Source: Oenanthe sinensis
Lineage: Eukaryota; Streptophyta; Magnoliopsida; Apiales; Apiaceae
NCBI GenBank assembly: GCA_028671895.1
Contig: CM053810.1
Span: forward strand, 58,591,501-58,655,500
DNA length: 64,000 bases
Direction of reading: 5' to 3'
Part shown: in pieces, positions 1-11,617 of the stretch
How the letters are laid out: each line of letters begins with the position of its first letter
Numbering within the stretch: the stretch's first letter is position 1
Position numbers and translations under genes: made by a program
The notes under the pieces: generated by a model
Seen by the model: the letters and a program-made list of their open reading frames with translations, nothing else
Databases searched by the model: none
What the model was told of the DNA's origin: nothing

Positions 1-3000
1 ATACCCTCCCGAGATCTGTTGTAGCTCCTTATGAGTTATCTTAGGCCAGTACCGTGGTAGTAACTGGTCTCGACCTTGAGGCCTTCCATTGCAGGTTAGA
101 GCTTCGCCAGATGAGTCGACTCCATTAGGACTAACGGAATTTTTCACTTCTGCAGTTGGAGTTTTTCGTTGTGCATAACATACAGAAACCTTGGGATGGT
201 CAGCTATTGCACTGTTTGATGCATGATTGTGAGCCAGATGAAGATGGGGACTAGAAGCTTCAATTTTTAATACAGCACTTTGTGGCTTAACATTACCATA
301 TGGAATAGGCTGCTCCTCACACTTGCTTCCTGTCACATAAATGTGTCTCAGCGGGTTAGCCCCACAACTCATATTTAAAAGGGGATTTAATTGCATGACA
401 ACACAAAATTACCAATCATAAATCAATACATTATAAGAAAGTTATTTATAAAGGATAATGCATCTACCAGATGTCCCTTTCTCTAGTATCAGTAAACCAC
501 CATCCTTCAGACTTCCATTTATTAGTCTTCCAGAAGAGTCAAGATTATTCTTTTTATTTATAAAAGAATTGGTCAGTTTTTTACTACCAATGTGTCTATC
601 AATGCTGCTGGATATGTCAACTTCTAAAGGCATCTTTGAATGCAAATCTTGATTGAAAAACATAGGCGCTTGATTCCAAGGCGGAGGCCCTGATGCAGTT
701 ATCGAACTCCAATGTTTTACAGATAGATCTTTGATTTTTTCAGGCAGAACAGGTAAGATATGTGAAGGTGGTGGCCATGCAGGATTTGGCGTCTGGAACA
801 TAAGAGAGATAAACAATTGGTGTTGGTAAATAGTAATCAAATTATCAAATAAATAGCTTTCTCTTTAAATTCTAGTTCATCTAGGCAGTAAGTTTACCAA
901 TCCAGATTTTGGACTACTACTACTGACTCTTTTTGTTCTATAATTAGCGTAAGTTGTATTTGGCTATCCGGTTGTAAAATAACCTCAAGGCCATACAAAT
1001 TTTAAAACCAATATAACCTTACGACTCTAAAAAAGAAACTCAACGCCCCTTCTGTAAATTTCTAAGATGAATTAATAATGGTTATGAATCCTTTAGCAAA
1101 ATCTTTTTTTCGTTTAGATATTTAGTATGTAGCAAGGATAGAAGGAAATTACTCATATTAACTAATGCAGGATAATGCTCCACTAAAGCTCGAGAACTTC
1201 AGCACTACCAATTATATGAGTTTCTGATACTTTTTAACCTTGCGCTCCTTAATTAAAAATTTCATATTTTAGCCAATTCAGTTTTAATATCTCTTCGGCA
1301 TCCAAGAAAGGTGTAGTCTGGACGATACACAAATTTTCTAAATGTCAAATTCAGATTTGTTTGTCATTCATAAAAGAGGAACTGACCAGTCCTCAACTTA
1401 ATTGTCCCATCTAAAGTTGAAGAGTTTATCACAATAATCATCAGAAAATCTCGACCAAGACACAACAAGGCATGACATAACAAAAAGCAAAATGCAAACC
1501 CTAATTACAAAACAGTCATATAATGAAATTCCGACAACAACAGTGGCCAGTGATTATCAAACAGAGAACATATAAAATGATCGTACCAAGATGTAACTTT
1601 TCTTTGTGCACGCTATACATTCGATCCCTCCAGCATCCAATAGGATGAACATATGAAATGAAACAATGCATCCACAATGTATTTGCTGCAAATGAATTTA
1701 TCATTTTTAATGACTCGCTCTTAAAAAATACGACAACAGATAAATCTTTCGATCTAACCATACAATGTAATCTGTCCTACTTACACACATATTTCTCAAT
1801 TAGAATAAGTATAACAGAGAAACTCATCTACCTTCCCGCATGACTCACAAGACCTCCAACCAGAAGCATTTTTGTGGAAAGACTCGCAGAAGTTCCCCTC
1901 TTCAAAAGCAGTGCTGAAATAACAGAACAGTAACTGGATTTAACAGACCTGAAGAGCATAGTTGAAAAGTGTATTTCATGACATTTAAATTATTTATGTG
2001 GAAAAAAAGGGTTAAACAGGTTGGAATATTTTTATATTTATTTATCAACAAAACTGATCTTCTACTTCTTTTTTTTACTAAGGAGTCTTTCTATTCTAAT
2101 AGAAAGCACAGATCTTCACAATTATAGGCACGGTTCTCTTTATGCTTCTCCTAATGTTTGTGTGCAAGCTTGAAATTGTGTATGGTTCTCCTCTTTAAAC
2201 TAAAGGTTCACTTCACATAGGGAGCCTGTTGAATCAAGAAATAGATAGAATATATCTTTCAATATTCATGCTCATACACATAGTTTGAAGAGTCCCGTTC
2301 AATACTAATAAGGAACATTAGATTTATTATGACTTGCGATTATCCTATATCATAGTTCTAAATTATAACACTGAAAAAGTTGGTCAAAACTTATAGTAAC
2401 ATTAAAAATTAAACTTTTCCTGCCGATGACTTGTGGACAGATATGCCACAACATTTGACACTCTTTTTTTAAAATTAAAAAAAAGACCAGCCCAAGACAT
2501 CTGTCATTGCAGGATAGGAGTATCATTGTATTAATAAATTCAAGATTGTGTTAGGAAGAGATGAAGCAACAGAGAGAAGAATAGAAACGAAAACTGAAAA
2601 ATATATTATTAAAATATTTGGTGGTGCATTATCATTCTAGTACTCTAAAAGAACTTCAGGCTATAAAATATTAGCAATTAGCAGACATGGTAGCACTCAT
2701 TAATAAATAATAACACATTTATTAGTGAAACTGAAAAAGATCGACAAAGCTAAATATTTTTTGTTATATTCCCACACTTTAACATCAAATTTATTGCTAT
2801 AGGCTCATAACATTATAATTTGAGCTAAACAGTGCAAATATTAGCATAGAAATCTCTACACATTCTTCTTGCCAAAAAGAAGCCTGTAAGACAAAACATC
2901 GAAGAACTTTAAAAGAATTATAATTAAGAAACTCGAATAAGAGATAGAACTAGAGCAATTCAACCGCATAAATTTAATAATTCAATGAACTCCCATGTAT

Positions 3001-5926
3001 CATAACCCATAATAAAGTATTTCGGTTCTATAACTTAAAAAAAACCTAACCCTCATAAAATCACCCATTTGATCAAATCCGTATACATCTTGGACTTATC
3101 AAAAGAACCTAAAAAAATAATATCAAAACTAATTTCTAATATAGAAGTGATAACTCTTCCTAGACCCCACATAGTTAATAAACAAGCATTTACGGTCCAA
3201 TGATTTTCTCCTATACATATATACAGTATACTATTCACACGGGTGGGCAAGCAAATTCACGGCCTTTTTCAATTTCTGAAGTTAGGCCCTTGTTTTAAAA
3301 TTTTCAATATATTAATATTTTAATTAAAAAAATGTGAATCCTTGTATATATTTGAACAAGATGTGAATCCTAGATCAAGCTCTCTCATCATTTTCTTTAA
3401 TTTAAGGAGGACAACTTCTAACAAGATTTGAATACTAGATACAACTCTCTCATCATCTCTATGAACGGAGGACAACTTTTTTACATTTGAACCTATACAA
3501 ATAAAATTATCATTATTTTTGCTAGACAAATACAATTACTATAATCTTAGTGTGTTTGTTGTACTATCTATTATAGAATAAAAATATTATAGATGTTTAT
3601 TTCAAAAATAAATTAATATCTGCATACATACACATAGACAAAGTATAATATAAGATCCACTTGGGGCCTTCCTCTAACACCTTAAGGTTTTAGATGAGTT
3701 GGTTACTCAACATGGTATCGGAGCCAAGTTGGCAGGGTCACAAGTTCGACTCCTTGCTACCCCCCCAGTATTCTCATAATATAATGGACACGAAGGCAAA
3801 AAATTGATGGGTGCCCGTGATCCACTCTTCAACCCAAAAAAAAGGGATTTCGAGTGAGGGAGAATGTTAAAGTATAATATAAGATCCATTTGGGGCCACT
3901 CTTCAACCCAAAAAAAAAAGGGATTTCGAGTGAGGGAGAATGTTAAAGTATAATATAAGATCCATTTGGGGCCTTCCTCTAACACCTTAATGTTTTAGAT
4001 GAGTTGGTTACTCAACAATAACAATCTAACAACAGAATATACTAATATAATGGCTTTTTATGTAATATAATTAGAAATATTCTTATAAAATTAATATCAA
4101 TATATAATTACTAACATATTACGTGTGTACAAAAACTAATTCAAAAGAATGTAAAGTAAGTGTACATATACAATGAAGTAGAATTATAAACTACAACAAA
4201 AGTTGTGCATATGCTTTGACAGTTGACACATGTCATCTTCTTGTAGTATAAACCATAAACCATAAAGGTTTAGTGCCAAAGTGTGGGGGAAAGTTTTAAG
4301 ACTAGTGAAAAACAGTGACGAGAAATAAAAGTTCTGGGCTGAAGAGAGGCTAATTTGACTTTATTATTATTTTTGAAATTAAGTTGAAAGCCTTGTCCAA
4401 AACAGTTGATTAAAACTTCGCAATAAGTTTTAGCAAGTAGTGAAATTTAATTTATCCAAAATCTTCAAAGTGTATCTTTTAGTTACTAAGAGCCAGAAAA
4501 GCTAGGGGAAAGGCTGGGAAAGCTGCAGTAAGGACTAGGAAAGCAATGTCAAATGGGCACTTATCCAATTGTGTAATATATGTTAATGAACGTAAAACTA
4601 CATATACATCATCAACACAGCTCTATGTTGAGAAGTACTCCCTCCGTCCCGGCCAAATGTTTACATTTGGTCCGGGCACGGAGACCAAGGATAGTGGGTG
4701 TAATAGTGATTTTATTGTTAAAATAAATGAAATAGTGGATGTAATAGTGTAAAGTGTTGAAAAAGTGGAGTGAAGTAGTGGATGTAATAATATATTTATT
4801 GTTAAAAGTTACTATTTTTAGTAATGTAAAGAATTGGGTGGGACATCCCAAAAAGGAAAGTGTAAAGAATTGGTTGGGACGGAGGGAGTAACGAAGAACC
4901 CGGCATGACTTCCAATCCTAATCCTACTTCTAGTGCAGTGTCATTGTCTTAATCCATTCTAGAGCCGCTTAACAAAAAGTCAATTTTGCATTCAATAAGA
5001 TTACGTAAAACAAAGTATATAAATGCAAAATATTAAACTTTTTACTTAAAATATTCGGTTGTACTCCCTCCGTCCCATTTTATATGTCACTTTTGAAAAA
5101 ATTAAGCATATTAAGAAAATGTTAGTTGGATAATTTGTTTCCTTGTCTACTCCTAATAATTGCATTAAATGAAGTTGGGTTGTTTATACATTTAAATTAA
5201 TCAAATATTGGAATTAGTAATACAAGAGTAACTATTGAATTTCTTTTTTAAGAATTGTTTGAAAGAAGAGAACGACAAGTATTTTGGGACAATTTTTTTT
5301 AAAAAAATATACATGTAAAATGGAGCAGAGGGAATAATATTTTTGCAACTAATATGCCCAACATATACCAATGCTACACAGTTGTCTTAAAAAAATTAAC
5401 TCATCAATGCATTCATTTTAACAAGACCACGTAACTTGTGTTAATTTTTTGTCCCGCAGTTTGGATAGTTGTTAACATTTGGATCTGGCACAGAGATTAA
5501 GAAGAATAAAGAAAAAAAGAAGAAACAAAGAAAATAAGTGTAAAGTGACCGGACCTACTAGATTTTATAAAGAGATTATAGAGTAATATTTAAGAAACTG
5601 TTAACAAATTAGTGGTCTTTAAAAATAGATGCGACGGAGGGAATATTATATATAAACAGTGAACACATGCTTAATCACACGAACTATTACATAAGAAACA
5701 CATTAAAAGCATAACTCACAGTAAAAACAAAAACAAAGAGTCAACAGTATTACCAAACAGTTGAAAACTATACAAGAAAAACAAACAATTCTTACGCGCA
5801 TCGATCGCATAAATCGGCAAACTCGCCGGTGCGGCGGCGCCAGCCACGGCGAGAGTGTTGTTGAAGCAATTGATTACAGTTGGAATTGAAGCAGAGCTTG
5901 GGCAGGGAACAAGACAAAGATGCCAT
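1..5926 (-). CDS. VAL: VAL/HSI2-type B3 transcriptional repressor, 5' half (partial)
   Basis: Exons (minus strand) are 5796-5926, 1832-1913, 1587-1685, 468-792 and 1-329, the last cut by the window edge. They join in frame to 322 codons without a stop. I chose the ATG at 5926 because it gives MASLSCSLPKLCFN, the usual start of the family. An earlier in-frame-looking ATG at 5937 reads in another frame. Residues 12-97 form the Cys/His-rich PHD-like domain (C40, C43, C53, H57, C66, C69, H74, C75, C77, C94, C97). Exon 4 begins TPNPAWPPPS and exon 5 ends RYWPKITHKELQQIS, which in VAL proteins stands directly before the B3 DNA-binding domain, so B3, CW and EAR regions must lie left of base 1. Known for the family: VAL proteins bind RY elements and recruit Polycomb to silence seed-maturation genes and FLC. 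The first intron (1914-5795) is unusually long and full of transposons. The family call is firm; the paralogue (VAL1, 2 or 3) is not resolved. Confidence 0.9.
3640..4017 (+). mobile_element. TRIM-like miniature LTR retroelement in VAL intron 1
   Basis: Short LTR-like units occur at 3640-3712 (its TG start is lost), 3865-3897 (truncated) and 3941-4017. The full unit begins TGTTAAAGTATAATATAAG and ends CTCAACA. Directly after the first unit stands TGGTATCGGAGCC (3713-3725), a match to the initiator-Met tRNA primer-binding site. A purine-rich stretch (aaagggatttcgagtgaggg) precedes both later units. With no coding capacity, this is the layout of a terminal-repeat retrotransposon in miniature with a partial tandem duplication. 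No clear target duplication was found. The overlapping minus-strand ORF is a by-product of the repeat. Confidence 0.7.
4638..4888. mobile_element. Stowaway-like MITE
   Basis: Terminal inverted repeats CTCCCTCCGTCCC at the left and GGGACGGAGGGAG at the right, flanked on both sides by TA. This is the signature of Stowaway (Tc1/mariner-derived) elements. It is 251 bp, non-coding, and lies inside the long first intron of the VAL gene. Confidence 0.85.
5064..5334. mobile_element. Stowaway-like MITE, right end degenerate
   Basis: The left end CTCCCTCCGTCCCATTTTA and the right end taaaatggagcagaggga are imperfect inverted repeats, with TA on each side (5062-5063 and 5335-5336). About 271 bp, in VAL intron 1. 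Confidence 0.7.
5451..5642. mobile_element. Decayed Stowaway-like MITE
   Basis: It starts gtcccgcagtttgg and ends atgcgacggagggaa. The ends resemble worn CTCCCTCCGTC-type repeats, and internal wording (taacatttgg, ctggcacagaga) parallels the MITE at 4638. Boundaries are approximate. Confidence 0.4.
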
Positions 5927-6221
5927 CGCAAGTTCATATAAAGCGCAACAACAAAATTAAAACCTAAGAGAGATTATAATAAGAGAGTAGTAGCAACTGT
6001 TGAGGTAAAAGATTATGTCATGGAAATGTTTTGGAGAAGGGAGTGAGCGTGAAATTGGAAATTTTTGGGGTAAACTCCACGTGACAAGGCACAATAACCG
6101 AGGTGCTACGTAGAAAATCGCAGATAAATGTATATAACTAAGGTGCCGCTTAACATATTTTAGGAATTTAAGTTAAAATAATTGATTGAATATACATTTT
6201 ATGAAATGAGTATTCAGAATT
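5927..6221 (-). promoter_or_regulatory. VAL: 5' flank of the VAL gene
   Basis: This is the sequence upstream of the VAL start codon on the minus strand. It should hold the leader and core promoter. I see no unambiguous TATA box or operator-like motif, so this is placed by position only. Confidence 0.3.
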
Positions 6222-7065
6222 ATATACTATATATATAATAAAATTAAGAGGTCTTATCCAAATACTACAAATGATCCATTCTTAAAAATGAGCGGGCTTT
6301 TTCATCTATTATCATAGAATGGTTATTCGATCCTTTTCTTCTTCTTCTTTAGATGTGAATAAAATAAAATAAATATTTGTATAAAAAGTGGAATGTAAAA
6401 ATTATTATGACGGTGATTGTTATGTATTATTTTATTTTTTAACATTAACTTAAAGTTTAAATCTCATTAACAATATAGTAACATCTATTATTTATCAATG
6501 CAATGTTTAAATTATTTATATTATATAATTATATATAAATTATAATTAATACTATACTACTGAAAATCTAAAAATATAAAAAAACGTATTCAAATGAATA
6601 ATTATATTCATAATATCATTCACCATAATATCTCATTTACATATACATAATATATATATTATATTATATCTCATTTACCATAATATTTATTAAATTTTAT
6701 ATAAAACATAATCGAGATCTTATCAAAAATATATTTTAATCTAATATGTATAATTATAAATATATTAAAAAAAATTGATATATTAAAAAACCATGTTCAT
6801 AATATTTCGAATTACAAAATTTTATATATTTATATATTAATAATATAAATTTTTATTTTGTTCGATATGCATATTTATTTTTAATATTTTATAATTTTCT
6901 TATTTATATTTATTTTGGTTGATGTAAAATATATAATTTAAATAAGTTAAAAAACTAATATAATTATAATATATTAAGACGTTTAAAATTATAAAAATAT
7001 TATTAATTTTAAAATAAATAATTTAATTTATAAAACAAAATAGCATCACACGGATTAAAATCTAG
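6222..7065 (+). mobile_element. Helitron-like non-autonomous element
   Basis: The left part reads tatactatatatataataaa, resembling the TCTATACTATATTATTAAAA start seen in the Helitron at 60236. The right end is cacacggattaaaatCTAG followed by T, the CTAG end expected of Helitrons. The interior is extremely AT-rich and non-coding. The left boundary is approximate. Confidence 0.5.
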
Positions 7066-7849
7066 TATATATAATACATACTTATAATTCAATATTATGG
7101 GATACCTAATTCACGAATGTGTATCTATATTTTTTTAAAAAAATTCTGAAAAACACATTTATCAATTGAGTATCTTATATAAATTGAATGCCTAAATGAT
7201 AAATATGTATTTTATCCGGTAAAAATAACTACTCCATCCAAAAATTGTTATTTTTGTGAATTTTATTTAAAAATTTGTTATTTTAAACATTTTTTCTTTG
7301 AATATAACACTATAAGATAAGTAATTTATTAATTAAATTATCTTCATATATTTATAATTTAATAGATTTATATTTTAATAGTCAAAATATAAAAAATTAA
7401 TTATGTAACTATTTTTATTTTTCAAAGTATTTAACAGATTTTTACAAATATAAATAAAATTTTAACATTTTTGAGGTTGAAATGATTAATGTAAGTTATA
7501 GTGATATATATAGTATTTATTTCTATTTTTAAACCCTATTTTTAAAGTATTAATATTATAGTTAATATGAATATATAACATTATAATAAATTGGTCTTTT
7601 TATGACTAATTTTTTATATTGAATTGTCATAAATGAATTATTTACTATAGTAAAAAACGGTCACTTATATTTCAGTTGAAAGTTCAAAATTAATTATAAA
7701 TTACAATTTTGTCACAAGTTCCAATTTCGTCACAATTTTACAATTAATGATAAATTAAAACTTATATTATAAGTTTAAACTGGTCACAAGTTCACAATTA
7801 TTTATAAATTAAAACTTATGTCTCACGGTTAGATTATTTATATAAGATT
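7066..7849. other. AT-rich intergenic DNA, no gene seen
   Basis: Low-complexity AT-rich sequence. An actccatccaaaaattgtta stretch near 7230 looks like a lone MITE end. No coding or RNA gene was recognised. Confidence 0.5.
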
Positions 7850-10125
7850 AAATGCTAGATTACATATTTTATATCTGTGCTAATTAAACTAATGTTAGGT
7901 TAATATTTAATCAAGAACTAGTGCTAAGACTGGCATTTTTAGCTTGATACTTAAAAAATGATGCTAAATTTTTTAATTCAATTAATTTAAAATTTTGTTT
8001 ATATCTATATATTAATCTCAAATTATAGATAAATTAAGGGGTACTATCAAATAAAATTAAATTTATTTTAAAATTATACTTTTTAAGAGGAAATATATTT
8101 AATTTTAAAACTCAGTGAATAGGTAAAAAAATCAATAATTATGTATATAATTATATACTTTATGGTAAATGCTTAAGGAAATATAAACAATTGAATAAAT
8201 TGTAAAAATTAACAACTTTATTATGGGTATAACTCTCAAATTTTTTATTTTGTTATAAAAAAAGGTTGAGATGACTGAAAATTTGATAACTAAAAGATTA
8301 ATTAAATTATTAAGTACATCATATAAGAGAATTTTTTTGAAAAAAGAACAAAATAAATTATATAATAATTTGTCATGAATCATGGGCATTGTTATTGAGA
8401 TTTGGGTCTGAAATGACATCTACTCCATGTACTTAATTTTGAGATTTGGGCTTATTCAAAAAAAATATTGGGATTTAGACCTCACCAGAATGGCATCAAC
8501 TCATGTACTTAATATTTGAATTTGGGTCTACCTGTTAGGTCTTACTTACCCTATATATAATTAAGTCTTATTAACCCTATATAACCTCGCTTTCCTCGCT
8601 TTTGCAGCTTTGCCTATTAGCCATATATAACCTAGCATTCCTGCTGTTGTGTTGCTGCGCAGTTTTTTCGTAGTCCCTCCTTGCATCTCCCTTTCTTAGT
8701 CACATCTCTGCTGCCCACCTTTTCCTCAAACCCTAATTCAGTTTTTTTAGCTAAAATTATATATGTCTTTTAGAGTTGCTGCTTTCATTGGTGATGAATC
8801 TGAAAATGGCGGCGATGATTCGGATGATGATACCCCTTTTAAGCTTTGCCGGAAGGTAAGATATTACCAAGTATTGTCCATTTATACTTGGATCTTTCAC
8901 TTATAATTTGTGTATAAATCAAATATTTTTTTATATCATCTTAGTTAATACATTGAACAAGTTATAATAATTTTTCACTGAACATGAATTTTATGGGTAA
9001 TTATTTTTGTTATTTCTTGTTGGATTAGATATTTAGCTAGATTGTATTAATGTATATGTTTGTTTTGCAATCATATATTTAATTTATAACATTTATTCAA
9101 GAAATTCGGTTCTTGTATATTATTTTTATTAATGTTTTTAATTCAGTGCTTGTATATGGGAAAAGCCTAATCTTTAAATTCTAACATGGTGTAAATTTAG
9201 TAATTCACCTCAAGCCTAGTTTGTTTTCAGTCAATTATGATAAATACTTTATTCATTCTCAACAGGCGGCTTAGGGGTTATTCTTGGCACATCATCAATA
9301 TTGCTTCAAGTGGGCATCACCTGCAAGGTTGCAATTTTCATACATGTAAGTCCCTCCCCCATTATTTAGCTTAGTTCAACATTCAAGTAGCTATTTACAA
9401 CCTATATATATATATATATATGTATGTGTGTTGTTTAATATTTAATTTTATTTTTTTACAACACAGATATAAAATCTTTTTTATGTAAGCAGATGCAATA
9501 TTTTGGAGCACAAGTTTTGTTGTAATTAGTAATATGTTAAATGTTTTATAATAACTTTGGATTATTCCCCATACGCAGCATTGAGTTTTATAATCTGAGT
9601 GGGGTTCATGCAATCTTCTGCTTGTGGTCTGGCTGTGCGGGCCCCGATACCCCCACAATATGATCCAATTAATCGATGATTGACTATGAAGTGAAAAAGC
9701 TCAACTTGCTGGCTGTAACAATGAAGAACAAAGTCTATTAATTAAAGGCTCACGAGATGAACGAAGGAAGGAGCTAGAAAGGCAACTTTCAGAACAATGA
9801 AGGAGACATCAAGCTAGGCTGGCGAAAGAAGATAGGAAAATAATAATGATGAGAAAATCCTTTGAGCTTTTATGTTTGCCTTTGTTGAGTTAATTTGTCG
9901 AGGAGAGTTAACTATCAATCTTGAAAGTTGTATACAAGATGATTTCACTATCTAGAGAACTCATATACCTCATGATACATGAGAACAAATCGACAATTAC
10001 TAAATTGTCTGCCTCAAAACCAAAGATCTGCACAAATTTATTAAATTGTTCTCTTCCATTCATTCATTTATATTAATTTCAGATAACACACACCAATTAC
10101 ATGCTGTGAGTGTAAAGAACGTTTT
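7850..10125 (+). repeat. Duplicated block A (paired with 18790-23445)
   Basis: From about 7860 (attttatatctgtgctaatt) to about 10110 (cagataacacacaccaatta) the sequence matches the later block in the same orientation and order, with many small differences. The block carries a small acidic gene or pseudogene starting at 8763. The copia element at 10364 lies about 240 bp beyond its right end. It could be a dispersed duplication or an unrecognised non-autonomous transposon. Confidence 0.75.
8763..9345 (+). pseudogene. Small acidic-protein gene remnant, copy A
   Basis: Exon 1 (8763-8855, 31 codons) starts MSFRVAAFIGDESENGG, continues with an Asp-rich run and ends CRK at a good GTAAG donor. An AAACCCTAATTC leader lies just upstream. 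A second exon-like segment, 9266-9345, sits between a CAG acceptor and a GTAAG donor. Joined to exon 1 it stops after two codons (gcg gct tag), whereas another frame is open and contains LRGYSWHI and QGCNF. A third segment near 9583 reads IEFYNLSGVHAIF. The related minus-strand gene at 25708-26162 is open through the equivalent exon and shares the LFLAH and GCNF words. I therefore read this copy as a decayed member of a small unrecognised family. Function unknown. Confidence 0.45.
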
Positions 10126-10363
10126 CATTTGTCATACATCATATATGCATATGGCTTAATTGTTTCGAGTTGAACTCAAAAAATATGTGGTATATCGCTT
10201 ATTTCCTAAGCAAGTGTATAAATGGGATATAACGAAATCCTCAAGAACAGTACTTGCAATTCTAATTGCTTGGTGATGAGAATAATTCTACACCATTAGC
10301 AGCTTTATAAAACAAAGCAACCTATGTAAACTCCATTCATAGTTTCCTGATGAACTACTCGGC
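10126..10363. other. Short unassigned stretch left of the copia insertion
   Basis: Non-coding sequence between block A and the left LTR. Its last five bases, tcggc (10359-10363), are the target site duplicated by the copia insertion. Confidence 0.5.
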
Positions 10364-11603
10364 TGAAACCCTTTTGGATTTTGATGATCACTGTTAGCAA
10401 GCTGAAAGCTTGTATATGATATAAAATAGCAAGCTGTTATACATGTACTAACATGGTTTTGCAGGTATTAGCTTACTGATATAAATTGTCAGTATAACAT
10501 GTTGTAATATATTGACAGCAAGCTGAAAGTAGGAAAACAGGGCGTTTCAGCGAGCTGACAGCAGGAAATATTATGTCTCAGCAAGCTGTTACTGGAACGC
10601 AGAAACTGTTGGATTTTGCAAGGAAGTCCGATTTTCTTGGAGAAGTTATAGGATCTTACTTGTACAAGTCTATCTAATATATATATATGGTTATATATTA
10701 TATTAGAGCTCAGTTTTAATTAAGTCAAACATATTTTATTATTTAAAATAGTTTTCCTATTTAATAGGAGTTGGAGTTTGACTAAAACTTATCTATTATT
10801 TAACCAACTCTTATCTATTCATTCAAACTTATATTGAGGATAATCTCAAACGTACTTATTATCTTCTTTATCCTCAATATACGTAATTTCAAATATCTAT
10901 ATCTTAACAAATTTGAACGTTGTAATTCTAACGTTCATTATCCTTGTTAATTCGAATATAGATATAAATACAAGTGTGTATAGTTTTTTCTCTTTAACCA
11001 AGTGGAGATCTACTGATTTGAAAAATACATACACACTTCTTCTCAAACTAAAATCGTTCTTAGAAAGTATCTCGAGCTCTAGTATTCTATATAGTTATAT
11101 ATTTACAAGAGAGCTTATAGTTTGAGTTGTAATATCTTTTTCACTTGTATTTGTTCAAGGTGTAAATGGTTGTAGCTGGATATTGAGCTTGTGAAACAGG
11201 GTTTGGGAACTAGAGAGCTAGAGAAGGCTGTACTAGGGTAGTATAGTGCTTAGAGAGCTAGAGAGTTCGATAGAACAGGGTTTCAGCAAGCTAGTATCAG
11301 TTGCAAGGGAATATGGGAGGAATATTATTGTAATCTTGTAATTGTGGTTGGTTTTGATTAATAATATTCTCTCTTACCAGTTGGTAGGGGACCAGGACGT
11401 AGACCATAGGAGATTAGGGGTCGAACCTGGCTAAAAGATCTGGTGTTATTTACTTTTTCTGTACTGCATTGCATATAGCAGCTAGCTGACAGTGTCTGTT
11501 AATCAATCTTAGCTAGCTGACAGGCTTAATAACTCGGTAAAATTAAAATTGGTCTTTGTTAGCCATAACACCTATTCACCCCCCCTCTAGGTGTGCATTT
11601 TCA
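10364..11603 (+). repeat. 5' LTR of the copia element
   Basis: 1240 bp, TG...CA ends, repeated at an offset of 5621 bp. It contains several copies of AGCAAGCTG and related words, and an AT-rich TATA-like stretch (aatatatatatatgg near 10677) that could serve as core promoter. The 70-codon ORF inside it occurs identically in both LTRs and is not likely a gene. Confidence 0.95.
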
Positions 11604-11605
11604 TT

Positions 11606-11617
11606 TGGTATCAAAGC
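11606..11617 (+). other. Primer-binding site (initiator Met tRNA type)
   Basis: TGGTATCAAAGC stands two bases after the 5' LTR end. It differs by one base from TGGTATCAGAGC, the usual complement of the 3' end of plant initiator Met tRNA. Reverse transcription of copia elements starts here. Integrase-coding sequence follows within a few bases, which marks the internal deletion. Confidence 0.85.

Noticed and set aside
3713..3760. tRNA-like stretch TGGTATCGGAGCC ... GTTCGACTCC
   Set aside because: It resembles tRNA box elements, but it follows an LTR end exactly and cannot fold into a full tRNA; it is a primer-binding site of a TRIM.
3707..3985. 92-codon minus-strand ORF
   Set aside because: It reads through the TRIM and its internal duplication (the repeated FFFWVEEWPQMD-type segment is repeat DNA), not a gene.
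10913..11125. 70-codon ORF repeated at 16534-16746
   Set aside because: It lies in both LTRs of the copia element and is present twice only because the LTRs are copies; no domain.
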